A DNA stretch of 64,000 nt from Pseudomonadota bacterium (lineage in GTDB: Bacteria; Pseudomonadota; Gammaproteobacteria; Acidiferrobacterales; UBA6901), in NCBI GenBank assembly GCA_021785515.1, contig JAJYEX010000002.1:22836-86835 (forward strand). Reading direction: 5' to 3'. This document shows, one piece after another, positions 7,823 to 16,561 of this stretch. The notes under the pieces were generated by a model, which was given only the letters and a program-made list of their open reading frames with translations, did not search any database and was not told the origin of the DNA. Both the position numbers and the translations under genes were made by a program. Every line of letters starts with the position of its first letter. Position 1 is the first letter of the stretch.

Positions 7823-9320
7823 GGTGAAGCTCTCCACAGGGTAGGTCTATCGTGATGCAGGCGCCATGCGGCGCACGGTTGGAAATGTGCAGTTCGCCGC
7901 CGAGGTCAGCGACAAACCGTCTTACGGTGGCCAGTCCGAGACCGGTACCGTGTTCGCGGCTGGTGACGAACGGTCTGATGCCCGTATCCAGCAGCTCCTG
8001 CGGGAACCCCGGACCGTCATCGCAGATCTCGAGGTGCAGGGAATGGTCGTCGTGCCGGGCGCCGATTGCGACAGTCCCCGGACAACTGTCGAGCGCCTGG
8101 GCGGCGTTGAGAATCAGATTGAGCAGGGCCTGCCGTAACCGGTCCTCCGGCAGGCGGCAGGAAAGGCTTGGTGCGATATTACATTCCACGCGCACGTGCT
8201 CAGGCAACTGGTAGCGCGCCAGCGTCAGCAGCTCCTCCACCAGCCGCGCAAGAGGCACAATCTTCATGGGTTCCGGTGCCTGGTGCGCCTCGTTCAGGAC
8301 ATCGTTCAGCAGGCGTGCGAGCCGTTTAAGTTCGGCGATGACGAGGTCGATGCGTCCGGTCTGTTCGACATTCTGTATCTCCTTGCGCAAATTGCTGAGC
8401 GTCATCTGTATCGCGGCCAGCGGATTGCGCAGCTCATGGGCGAGGCCGGCCGCGATCTCGCCGACCGCAGCGAGGCGCTCGGCGCTGGCGAGACTGCGCT
8501 GTTGCTCGAGCAGCGCCTGGGCAGCGGTGCGCACCTCTTGCTCCAGGGATTGCTGGCGTGCGTTGCGCGCTTCCTCCAGGCGGGCCAGGCGACCGACGAG
8601 CTGGTTGTAATTTTCGAACAGCGGTCGCAGCATCGGGTCCACCTTGTCGGCCGGTGCCGCGTTGTAATTCTGCTGGGCCAGCATCGTCATCAGCGAGCGC
8701 AGGTTGTTTAGCGGCAGCAGGATGCGGTGCCGCAGAAAGTACAGCGTCAGCATGGCAAGCAGGGGAAGCGTGATAATCGCGACGAAGACCAGGTGAAATT
8801 CCAGTTCAGTGTTTCGGTATACCCGTGCGACGAGTTTGTTGTGGGCGCTGACTTCGTCCAGCATGATGCTGCGCATGAGCCCGAGCGCCTCGACGGCCGC
8901 GACCCGTGGCGAGCGGCTGTTGCCGGACAGCAGGGTTTCGATACGTTTCATGCGCGCAGGTGTCTTCGGTGCCAGATAGGTATCCAGTGCGCCGACTTCC
9001 GCGATCTGCCGTCGGAGCTGCCGAAGGGACCGCTTGCTGATTGGCTTGTTGTTGTTGATGCTGGTTACGAGCACCTGTTCGAGTTTCAGGCCTGCCTTCT
9101 CGATGCGGCTGACGAGCGCACGGTGCTGCTGCACCGGACGCAAGCGCTCGAGGCTGTGCCAGGACATGCTCAGCAGCAGGGCGAGGGCGATCAGCAGCAG
9201 CGTCGCCGACACGATGGCGGGCAGCCACATGGACCGCAGAAACAGGGCGCTCATGCGCCGCGATCCGGGCACGCTGCTGGTGCCGGTATTGCGCTGAATC
9301 TCTGATTCCACTGCGGACAT
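7815..9320 (-). CDS. Membrane sensor histidine kinase
   Basis: The protein has 501 residues. Membrane segments at about 31-52 and 173-197 enclose a periplasmic domain of 120 residues without a recognised sensor family. A linker and coiled coil follow, then the dimerisation domain with H-box AHELRNP (His-295) and an ATPase domain with N (NLILNAAQAL), G1 (DDGPGF) and G2 (GTGLGL) boxes. It is the partner of the adjoining sigma-54 regulator. An AGGATAGGG ribosome site precedes the ATG. The signal is not evident. Confidence 0.9.
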   Translation of the reverse strand: MSAVESEIQRNTGTSSVPGSRRMSALFLRSMWLPAIVSATLLLIALALLLSMSWHSLERLRPVQQHRALVSRIEKAGLKLEQVLVTSINNNKPISKRSLRQLRRQIAEVGALDTYLAPKTPARMKRIETLLSGNSRSPRVAAVEALGLMRSIMLDEVSAHNKLVARVYRNTELEFHLVFVAIITLPLLAMLTLYFLRHRILLPLNNLRSLMTMLAQQNYNAAPADKVDPMLRPLFENYNQLVGRLARLEEARNARQQSLEQEVRTAAQALLEQQRSLASAERLAAVGEIAAGLAHELRNPLAAIQMTLSNLRKEIQNVEQTGRIDLVIAELKRLARLLNDVLNEAHQAPEPMKIVPLARLVEELLTLARYQLPEHVRVECNIAPSLSCRLPEDRLRQALLNLILNAAQALDSCPGTVAIGARHDDHSLHLEICDDGPGFPQELLDTGIRPFVTSREHGTGLGLATVRRFVADLGGELHISNRAPHGACITIDLPCGELHHG

Positions 9321-10099
9321 GTTTTTACCCTATCCTGGCACGGGTTGTAGAACGAAAATCATCCATCCCGTTTGTCCCCTGCGCCCTGCGCCCTGCGCCC
9401 TGCGACTGCGGCCACGGTTGCGGGCGAAGACTCATGATTCATGTTGAGGGCCCGGCCTTCTCTCATAGATAACCGTCAGACGCGGCAGTTCCGCAGCACA
9501 GTGCTAACGGGTTCTGTCAGCCGGCGGCGTCTGGATACGCCCCTGGCGTTTGCGCTGCTGCCTCGCAGTCTGGACGAGTCTGGATAGCGCGGCCTCTCTC
9601 CTGTCCCCCCGGCGTCGCACCCAGCTGTGCCGGGTTTGCAACGGTGCGGGATCCTTGACCGGAAAGACGGCAGCAATTGGCGTGCCAGTACATGTAATAT
9701 AATATAATCAAATAGTTACATCAACTCCGGTCGTTTTTGGAGTGGTGATTGCCCCCGCAAGTGGTGGTATTACACCAGTCTGGAAAAGACGGGCTGCTGG
9801 AAAACTGGCATGCCCGCGCCGATGGCTGGACCGAGTTCCGGGATATCCGCGTGCACGGGCGCCTGGGGCAGGACCGTTCGCGATGTCGAGCCCGTTGCCG
9901 ATCATGCGTGCGACCGGACGGCGGGCCGCGCGGCTGGACCGGGGAGAAATGAGCGCGTTAAATGTCCAACGAAGGCAATACGGGATTTTAGGGGAGGGTC
10001 CTGGACAGGTGTGCTGGACGCGATACACCGCGTCAGCGCAAAACGAAATGTTTCCGGCGGCATCCTGTGGAATGCCCCGGTGGATTGCGAGGAGCGGCG
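9321..10099. other. Intergenic stretch between divergent units
   Basis: This 779-bp stretch separates the leftward kinase gene from the rightward gnd operon. I see no supported gene. It contains four tandem copies of CCCTGCG and an AT-rich patch with two overlapping TATAAT hexamers at 9698-9708, without a clear -35 box at the right distance. Confidence 0.5.
9377..9404. repeat. Four tandem copies of CCCTGCG
   Basis: The heptamer is repeated exactly four times. It lies about 60 bp upstream of the kinase start, so it could sit in the leader or promoter of the two-component pair. The unit length is not a multiple of three, and it is not in a supported gene. Confidence 0.85.
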
Positions 10100-11020
10100 A
10101 TGAACGATATCGGATTTGTGGGACTGGGCAGGATGGGTGGCAACATGGCGCGGCGATTGCGCCGAAATGGTGTTGCCGTTGCAGGGTACAACCGGAACGC
10201 AGCACTGACTGTTACGCTGTCCCGAGAAACAGGACTGCAGGCCGCTGATTCCCTGACCGAGCTCGTGCAGTCACTGTCCCGGCCGCGGATCGTGTGGCTC
10301 ATGGTTCCGGCGGGCGCCGCGACCCAGGAAAACATAGACCAGCTCGCGGGGCTCCTATCGCCCCAGGATATCGTCGTGGACGGTGGCAACAGTTACTACA
10401 AGGATTCCATGCGCAGGGCATCGGAACTGGCGAGCCGCGGGATCCGTTTTGTCGATGCCGGGGTTTCGGGAGGCATCTGGGGTCTGGAGAACGGCTATGC
10501 CTTGATGGTCGGTGGCGAGACCGGCGCGGTGGCGGTGATCGAGCGGTTCCTGAAGCTGCTTGCCCCTACACCCCAGTCCGGCTGGCTGCACTGCGGTCCG
10601 GTCGGTTCCGGGCATTACGTCAAGATGGTTCACAACGGTATCGAGTACGGGATGATGCAAGCCTACGCCGAAGGCCTGTCCCTGCTGCGGTCGCGTACGG
10701 ACTTCAGTCTGGACCTGGCGGCGGTTTCCGAGATGTGGCGCCATGGCAGCGTGGTGCGTTCCTGGCTGCTCGATCTGACCGCCGAATTCCTGAAGAGCGA
10801 TCAGAAGCTCGATGCGATAGCGCCGTATGTGGCGGACTCGGGGGAGGGGCGGTGGACCGCGATCGAAGCCATAGAGCAGGGCGTTCCCGCTCCGGTCATG
10901 AGTTTGGCGCTGATGGCACGTTTCGCGAGCCAGGACCGGGATGATTTTGCGGCGCGGCTGCTGAGCTTGATGCGCAAGGGTTTTGGGGGGCACGCCGTGC
11001 GTCCGGGCGGTAGTGGTTGA
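10100..11020 (+). CDS. gnd: 6-Phosphogluconate dehydrogenase (decarboxylating), short bacterial type
   Basis: The protein has 306 residues, the length of the short YqeC/GndA-like class. It oxidises and decarboxylates 6-phosphogluconate to ribulose 5-phosphate. Visible features are the dinucleotide motif GLGRMG (8-13), the DGGNSYYKDS loop, the substrate motif GVSGGIWG and the KMVHNGIEYGMMQ catalytic helix with Lys and His-Asn. ATG at 10100 is preceded by GAGGAG. It is followed by a cytochrome, SulP and pgl genes on the same strand. Another pentose-phosphate enzyme (pgl) three genes on supports co-function. Confidence 0.93.
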   Translation: MNDIGFVGLGRMGGNMARRLRRNGVAVAGYNRNAALTVTLSRETGLQAADSLTELVQSLSRPRIVWLMVPAGAATQENIDQLAGLLSPQDIVVDGGNSYYKDSMRRASELASRGIRFVDAGVSGGIWGLENGYALMVGGETGAVAVIERFLKLLAPTPQSGWLHCGPVGSGHYVKMVHNGIEYGMMQAYAEGLSLLRSRTDFSLDLAAVSEMWRHGSVVRSWLLDLTAEFLKSDQKLDAIAPYVADSGEGRWTAIEAIEQGVPAPVMSLALMARFASQDRDDFAARLLSLMRKGFGGHAVRPGGSG

Positions 11021-11352
11021 GTCGCGGTCTCGGCCGGCGCGCACGTTCTGGTTCAGCGCTGCGCGTACGGCGTGGGCAGCCGCGCAACCCGCGGCGCCCA
11101 TTGCTGGCAGGAGCGGCAACGCCGCATTCCGGGATATCCGCGAGCGGAAATTTTCGGTGGTCCCCGTGCTCCGTTTCTACGGGCTCTGATAGAACCATTC
11201 TCGGCTTCTTGCTATCCTGCGGCTGTGCCGACAATACGTCGCCCGCTGGTCCCGGAGTTTTGCAATCCGCTGTCCGCTGTAGCTGCCAGGAGGAAGAGCA
11301 TGCGCCCACTTGTTGCCGCATACGGGCTGGTACGGTCGGGATGTCGTCCGTG
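11021..11352. other. Gap with a strong ribosome site and a 17-codon ORF
   Basis: AGGAGGAAGAGC is followed by ATG at 11300 and a 17-codon frame that stops at TGA 11351-11353, overlapping the ATG of the next gene. It may be a leader peptide coupling translation to the cytochrome gene, or the real start of that gene displaced by a frameshift. Nothing else is recognised in this stretch. Confidence 0.45.
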
Positions 11353-12225
11353 ATGCCGCACTCAGCACCGGCCACGGGTGGCCGATGCGGATTGCCCGTC
11401 CGCGAACACCGTCGGGTAGACACGCACGTGGCAGTAGCGGTTGCGTCGGTGCTGATTGCGATGATGCTGGTATGGTCCGCGGCCGTGCAGGCAGGCGTGC
11501 TGGCGGGGCGATTCGTACCACCGCCCGACTCGTCCATGCCTGGCGGGCAGTACGGCGCGCTCGTGCGCGACGGGTACAAGATCTTCACGGATACGCCCAA
11601 GTATGCCGGTCAGTACGTCGGCAATGCGTTGTCCTGCAAGGATTGCCACCTGGATGCTGGCCGCAAACCCTATGCGATACCGATCTGGGCCGCCTATGGG
11701 ATGTTCCCGGAATACGAGGCCAGGGCCAGGCAGGTGATTGACTATCCCCGGCGTCTGCAGGAGTGCTTTCAGTTCTCGGAAAACGGTTACCCCCCGCCGC
11801 TCGACAGCCAGGTCGTGCGCGCCTTGACGGCCTATTCGCACTGGCTTGCCACGGGCGCGCCGGTCGGCGTGCAGATGCCGGGACGGGGGGTGCGTCCCCT
11901 TCCGCAGACTGCGCACGGACCCGACCCCGTCGCCGGTCGGACGATTTACGTGGACCAGTGTTCCACTTGCCACGGCTATGACGGGCACGGTCTGGTCTCA
12001 GACGGCAAGTACGTGGTTCCGCCGCTCTGGGGACCGGCATCGTTCAATCGCGGGGCAGGCATGGCGAAGCTGCCGGTGGCCGCTGCCTTCATCAAGGCCA
12101 ACATGCCCGAGAATGACGCTGACCTGACTGACCAGGAAGCCGAAGACGTGGCCGCCTGGATGGAACTGCAAGTCCGCCCCCCCAATCCGAGCAAAGGGCC
12201 GCTGGCGTGGCTGCTGCACTGGTAG
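11353..12225 (+). CDS. Exported dihaem cytochrome c, thiosulfate dehydrogenase (TsdA)-like
   Basis: With this start the protein has 290 residues: a basic N-region, a membrane or signal segment (about 26-48) and two haem sites, CKDCH (95-99) and CSTCH (203-207). A conserved Cys-138 in the RRLQECF context matches the region that supplies the unusual Cys haem ligand in TsdA, which couples two thiosulfates to tetrathionate. The start is uncertain: GTG at 11428 is also possible. It overlaps the SulP gene by 19 bases. A sulfur role is inferred from the motif and from the neighbouring SulP gene. Confidence 0.75.
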   Translation: MPHSAPATGGRCGLPVREHRRVDTHVAVAVASVLIAMMLVWSAAVQAGVLAGRFVPPPDSSMPGGQYGALVRDGYKIFTDTPKYAGQYVGNALSCKDCHLDAGRKPYAIPIWAAYGMFPEYEARARQVIDYPRRLQECFQFSENGYPPPLDSQVVRALTAYSHWLATGAPVGVQMPGRGVRPLPQTAHGPDPVAGRTIYVDQCSTCHGYDGHGLVSDGKYVVPPLWGPASFNRGAGMAKLPVAAAFIKANMPENDADLTDQEAEDVAAWMELQVRPPNPSKGPLAWLLHW

Positions 12226-13784
12226 GTCGCGGCCGGTCTTGGCTGCGGTGGGTGCTGCCCTTCCTGGAGTGGGCGCCTGGCTATCGGCGCAACGGGCAGT
12301 GGAAGAGCGATGCCCACGCGGCAGTGGTATCGGCCGGAATCATGCTTCCCCAGGCGGTGGTGCTGGCGCGGCTGGCCGGGTTGCCTGCGCAATATGGCAT
12401 CTATGCCGCGTTCCTGCCCGTGGTCGTCGCGGCGTTGTGGGGATCTTCGCGCCAATTACTGTCCGGACCGAACACGGCAATCTGCCTGCTGCTGGCAGCG
12501 ACGGTGTCTCCCTTTGCGGCGCCCGGCAGCGGCGACTACATGCGCTACGTGGCGACCCTGACACTCATTGTTGGTGCCGGGCAGTGGCTGCTCGGCGCGC
12601 TGCGTCTCGATGCCGTGCTTGACTACCTTCCGGTTTCCGCCGACGTCGGGATCACGACCGCGGTCGGAATAACGATCATTCTTTCGCAGGCTTCCTACCT
12701 TCTCGGGCAGGTGCCGACGTACGGCATACCCTCGTGGGAGACGGCTTATGCCGCGGTCGTGGCGGGTACCACCCATGTGGCTAATCTGGTGATTGCGGGG
12801 GCGACGGTGGGCATTGGCCTGCTTGCCCAGCGTTCGCGCCCGCTCTGGGTGCGGCGTCTGGCTCTGCTCATCGCGCTGCTGGGTGGGACCCTGCTTTCCC
12901 TGGTGCTGGACGCGCTGTATGGATCCGCGACCATGAACTTTCTGGTTGTCGGCCGGCTCCCGGTCAGCTGGCCCGGTCTTTCGCTGCCGGATTTCGGATC
13001 GCGTGAGCTGGCTGCGATCCCGGAGATGCTTTCCGGCATTCTGACCATCGCCTATCTGGGGCTTGTCCAATCCGTGGTGATCGCGCGCACACTTGCCGAT
13101 GAGACCGGCCAGCGTCTTGATCTCGGTCAGGAGATCCGGGCTCAGGGGTTGGCAAACCTGACGGCGGCCTTTACGTCGGGCTTTGCCGGATCAGGTTCCT
13201 TCAACCGGTCGCGGGTGCACGCGCGGGCCGGTGCGCAGACGCAGATGGCGGCGGTGATGTCAGCCTTCGTCATGATCGTGGCGGCCATTGCAGGCAGCCG
13301 TTTTCTTGCGGAAATTCCTGATCCTGCCATGGCGGGCGTGCTGGTCCTGGTCGGTCTGGGGCTCGTCGATCTGCGCAAGCTCTGGGCGCAATGGCGGATC
13401 GGAGCGGCACAGGCCGCTCTGGTGGCGGCGGTCATCGCTGCCGGTGTACTGGGCGGCCTGCAGGATGCGGTAATCATCGGCGTATTGGCGCCGCTCGCAG
13501 GATTTCTGTCCAGGGCCGCGCGGCCTGCGATCCGCGTTGAGAGAACTGCGGAACGAATTCATGTCCATCTGGACGGGAATGTGTTCTTCGCGTCGGCCCA
13601 GCGGATTGCAACAGTGCTGCGTACGCTTGGTGAGGAATGCGGATTCCGGGGCTGCGTCGATGTCGATCTGCGCGACGTAGGCTATGTTGACGCCGACGGC
13701 TTTGCGATGTTGCACCGGGAGCAGGCGCGCTGGCGGGAGCGGGGCGGATCCCTTGTGCTGTCGGGGGAGGCCGGGAAGGCATGA
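12207..13784 (+). CDS. SulP-family anion transporter with STAS domain
   Basis: The protein has 525 residues with 10-12 predicted membrane segments. The SulP N-terminal signature is visible (VVSAGIMLPQAVVLARLAGLP, then GIYAAFLPVVVAALWG and SSRQLLSGPNTA). A C-terminal cytoplasmic STAS domain covers about 430-525. SulP proteins move sulfate, bicarbonate or other anions. The substrate cannot be read here: the cytochrome next door suggests sulfate, while bicarbonate would suit an autotroph. The GTG start lies inside the cytochrome gene, and the stop overlaps the pgl start (ATGA). Confidence 0.9.
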   Translation: MAAALVGRGRSWLRWVLPFLEWAPGYRRNGQWKSDAHAAVVSAGIMLPQAVVLARLAGLPAQYGIYAAFLPVVVAALWGSSRQLLSGPNTAICLLLAATVSPFAAPGSGDYMRYVATLTLIVGAGQWLLGALRLDAVLDYLPVSADVGITTAVGITIILSQASYLLGQVPTYGIPSWETAYAAVVAGTTHVANLVIAGATVGIGLLAQRSRPLWVRRLALLIALLGGTLLSLVLDALYGSATMNFLVVGRLPVSWPGLSLPDFGSRELAAIPEMLSGILTIAYLGLVQSVVIARTLADETGQRLDLGQEIRAQGLANLTAAFTSGFAGSGSFNRSRVHARAGAQTQMAAVMSAFVMIVAAIAGSRFLAEIPDPAMAGVLVLVGLGLVDLRKLWAQWRIGAAQAALVAAVIAAGVLGGLQDAVIIGVLAPLAGFLSRAARPAIRVERTAERIHVHLDGNVFFASAQRIATVLRTLGEECGFRGCVDVDLRDVGYVDADGFAMLHREQARWRERGGSLVLSGEAGKA

Positions 13785-14500
13785 GTGTCGCTGCCGGCAG
13801 CCGGCAGCTTTTACGCTGGCACCTCTATCCGGATGTCGCCGCCTTGCATGCGGCGGCGGTGCGCGCCATTACGCGCATCGCCCGTGAGGCGGTGTCGGAA
13901 CGTGGCGCGTTCCATGTTGTGCTGGCGGGTGGCGGGACGCCGCGTGCGCTGTACGCGCAGCTTCCCGCGGTCGATGCGAACTGGGGCGCGTGGCACGTCT
14001 ATTTCGGTGACGAACGCTGCCTGCCTGAGGATCACCCCGAGCGCAACAGCGTCATGGCGTTTGAGACGTTCCTGAATCAGGTTCCGGTACCGGCCGGGCA
14101 GATCTTCACCGTGGCCTGCGCCCAGGGTGCGGCCGTGGCGGCGCAGGCCTACGCTGCGCGGATTAAAGGAGTGGGTGACTTTGATCTGGTATTGCTGGGC
14201 ATAGGCGAGGACGGGCACACAGCCAGCCTGTTTCCTGGAGCCGAGTGGGGCACCGGAGAACGCGATCCGGCGGTGTTTGCCGTGGACAATGCGCCCAAGC
14301 CGCCGCCGCAACGCGTGACCCTGAGCGCCAGGCGTCTCAGTGCAGCGCGGGTTGTTATGGTGTTCGTGGCCGGTGCCGCGAAACGCGCGGCGCTCGCGGC
14401 CTGGCGGTCCGGCGTGGAGCTGCCCATAGGGGCAATCCGCCCGGGGTCCGGTGTGGACGTGCTGGTGGACCCGCAGGCCTGGAGCATCGAGCCATTTTGA
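13781..14500 (+). CDS. pgl: 6-Phosphogluconolactonase
   Basis: This 239-residue protein of the DevB/SOL family hydrolyses 6-phosphogluconolactone to 6-phosphogluconate, the substrate of the Gnd enzyme encoded at the start of this operon. Family motifs are visible: LAGGGTPRALY, FGDERCLPEDHPERN and LLGIGEDGHTASLFPG. It overlaps the SulP stop by four bases, indicating translational coupling. No zwf gene is in the window. Confidence 0.93.
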   Translation: MSVAAGSRQLLRWHLYPDVAALHAAAVRAITRIAREAVSERGAFHVVLAGGGTPRALYAQLPAVDANWGAWHVYFGDERCLPEDHPERNSVMAFETFLNQVPVPAGQIFTVACAQGAAVAAQAYAARIKGVGDFDLVLLGIGEDGHTASLFPGAEWGTGERDPAVFAVDNAPKPPPQRVTLSARRLSAARVVMVFVAGAAKRAALAAWRSGVELPIGAIRPGSGVDVLVDPQAWSIEPF

Positions 14501-14603
14501 TCCTGGGGTCTGCCTTTTCTGGACTATAACTTACGGTGATCGGCGCGCAGGGATGCGGCGCTGATCGGTAACACCCGCCATTCCCGTCTGCAGGAGGCCG
14601 TCC

Positions 14604-14846
14604 GTGACCGATGACATCAAGGCCGATAGGACCGTGGACACGTGTGGAACCTGCTGTCCCACACCGCTTCTAGAAGTGACCCGTGCCGTGCGCCGGATGA
14701 AACCGGGCGAGATCGTGGAGCTGGTCGCCACAGACGTCGGTTCCCGCATGGATATCCCGCTGTGGTGCGGCCGCACCGGAAACGAACTGCTTCTCCAGCA
14801 GGAGCATGCGGGAGTGTTCCATTACTTCATCCGCAAGCGGCGCTGA
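14604..14846 (+). CDS. TusA/SirA-family sulfurtransferase
   Basis: The protein has 80 residues, with the active-site Cys in the CPxP signature CCPTPLLE and the typical alternating fold (MKPGEIVEL...). TusA-like proteins carry persulfide sulfur for tRNA thiolation, cofactor synthesis or, in sulfur oxidisers, cytoplasmic sulfur oxidation. A doubled Cys (CC) precedes the Pro. A GGAGG ribosome site precedes the GTG start. It stands alone, about 100 bp after pgl, and converges with the MFS gene. Confidence 0.85.
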   Translation: MTDDIKADRTVDTCGTCCPTPLLEVTRAVRRMKPGEIVELVATDVGSRMDIPLWCGRTGNELLLQQEHAGVFHYFIRKRR

Positions 14847-14866
14847 CGCGGGGCGGCGTGCTGTGT

Positions 14867-16489
14867 TCAGGGCGGCGGACGCCTGACCTCTGGCGCAGGT
14901 TCCACCAGATAGTGTGTGACCACCGCGGGCGCTGCAGCCGTGTGGAATGATCGCGCGTGATCCAGGATGTGCCGGTCGGCCCGGGTTACGCGGGCGTGTT
15001 GGCGCAGGTGTTCGATCCACGACTCAACCACGAATGCTTCAGTATAACGGTCCGGGGCAGCGACGTCGGCCAGCACCGTCCAGCTGATCGCCCCGTCGCG
15101 CCTGCGGATCCGGCCCACGGGCTGCATCGCCTCGAGAAACTCCCTCTTGCGCTGCGGATCGATCCGGTATTCCACGGTCACGACCACCGGACCGCGTTCC
15201 GGATGGGGTTCGCTTGCTGGTTGTGGCATTGGCCAGTGGAAAGAGGGGGTGAGGTCCACCTCTTCGATGCCGTGCAGACGCAGGTGCCGCGTCGCCAACA
15301 GTCCGATGCACGTGCAGGCGGCCGCGATGGTCAGTGCCGCAGGTATGCTCGATAGCGATGCAACGTACCCCCAGAAAGCGCTGCCGCAGGACATGCCGCC
15401 GAAGAACACGAGGATCGAGACCGCCAGAGTGCGCCCCCTTACCCAGGAGGGCGCCACCGCCTGAATCCGGGAATTGAAGGTCGAGATCAGCGAGATCCAG
15501 GCGGCCCCGCAGCTGAAGACTGCCAGGTCCGCCACGGCGTACCAGCGAACCCAGGCCAGGATTGTCAGTCCGGCCGCGAATACCAGCGTCGCACCGGCGA
15601 GAAGCACATCGATATTGGTCCGCTGTCGCAGGCGCGGCAGCAGTGTGGCAATCGAGACCGCGCCCAGTCCGAACGAGGCCAGCATGATACCGTAGCCACC
15701 CGGGCCGCGGTGGAATTCGAAACGGGCCACTGCCGGCAGAAGACTCCACAGCGCACTGCCGAAAAGAATAAACGCTGCGAAGCGCGCGAGTACTGCTCTT
15801 GCCGGTGGTGTGTGCCGCACGTAGCGCACGCCGGTGCGGATTGCCCCCATTACGCGCTCGGCTGGCAGCACGCTTTTTTCCGGTGCGCGCCGCCAGCGGT
15901 AGAGGACGACAATGACGCCGCTGAAGGAAAGGGCATTGAGTACAAAGGTGATGCCCGGCCCGGCCGCGGCGATGATCAGGCCGCCGATTGCAGGGCCAAG
16001 GGCGCGCGCCAGATTCATGCTCGCACTGTTGAGTGACACGGCGTTGGTTATCTGGGACTGTGGCACGACCTCCGGGATGATCGCCTGCCACGCCGGCGCA
16101 TTGAGCGCGCTGCCCAGGCCAAGCGCGAAGGTCATCCCCAGCAGGATGGCAGGCGTCGTCAGACCGGCCAGCGTGAGCACCCCAAGGGTCGCCGCCGCGG
16201 CCAGCATCCACACCTGGGTCGCCAGGAGCAGGCGTCTGCGATCGACCACATCGGCCAGGGCGCCGGCCGGAAGTGCCAGCAGGAAGATAGGCAGACTGCT
16301 GGCGGTGCGCACCAGTGCGATCACTGCCGGAGACGGCGTGATCGAGGTCATCAGCCAGGAGGCGCCGACATCCTGCATCCAGCCGCCGATGTTCGACGCC
16401 ACCGTTGCAATCCACAACGCCCGGTAGAGCGGTTCGCGGAGCGGACCGAACAGTGATGTATCCCCGCCTTGAGAACTGGAGCTGGGCAT
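14867..16489 (-). CDS. MFS transporter of the MFS_3 / EntS-like exporter group
   Basis: The protein has about 540 residues: twelve membrane segments (about 1-410) with the MFS loop ADVVDRRRLLL after the second segment, followed by a C-terminal soluble domain (about 430-540) resembling the dimeric alpha-beta barrel often fused in this family. Members export siderophores or small organic molecules, and the substrate here is unknown. ATG at 16489 with GGGAAG upstream is preferred to TTG at 16555. It follows the protease gene on the same strand. Confidence 0.85.
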   Translation of the reverse strand: MPSSSSQGGDTSLFGPLREPLYRALWIATVASNIGGWMQDVGASWLMTSITPSPAVIALVRTASSLPIFLLALPAGALADVVDRRRLLLATQVWMLAAAATLGVLTLAGLTTPAILLGMTFALGLGSALNAPAWQAIIPEVVPQSQITNAVSLNSASMNLARALGPAIGGLIIAAAGPGITFVLNALSFSGVIVVLYRWRRAPEKSVLPAERVMGAIRTGVRYVRHTPPARAVLARFAAFILFGSALWSLLPAVARFEFHRGPGGYGIMLASFGLGAVSIATLLPRLRQRTNIDVLLAGATLVFAAGLTILAWVRWYAVADLAVFSCGAAWISLISTFNSRIQAVAPSWVRGRTLAVSILVFFGGMSCGSAFWGYVASLSSIPAALTIAAACTCIGLLATRHLRLHGIEEVDLTPSFHWPMPQPASEPHPERGPVVVTVEYRIDPQRKREFLEAMQPVGRIRRRDGAISWTVLADVAAPDRYTEAFVVESWIEHLRQHARVTRADRHILDHARSFHTAAAPAVVTHYLVEPAPEVRRPPP

Positions 16490-16561
16490 ACTGGGCTTCC
16501 CGGTAGCGATCCCGTCAGGGCGCGGGCATGCGTAACAGGCTACGTCAGGCCGCAAACGGCG

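Noticed and set aside
9698-9708. Double TATAAT as a gnd promoter
   Set aside because: It is nearly 400 bp from gnd and has no -35 box at 16-18 bp; AT-rich chance is likely.
9836-11140. A GGGATATCCGCG segment occurring on both sides of gnd
   Set aside because: The two copies (near 9838 and 11128) are short and differ in their flanks, with no further structure, so not called as a repeat pair.
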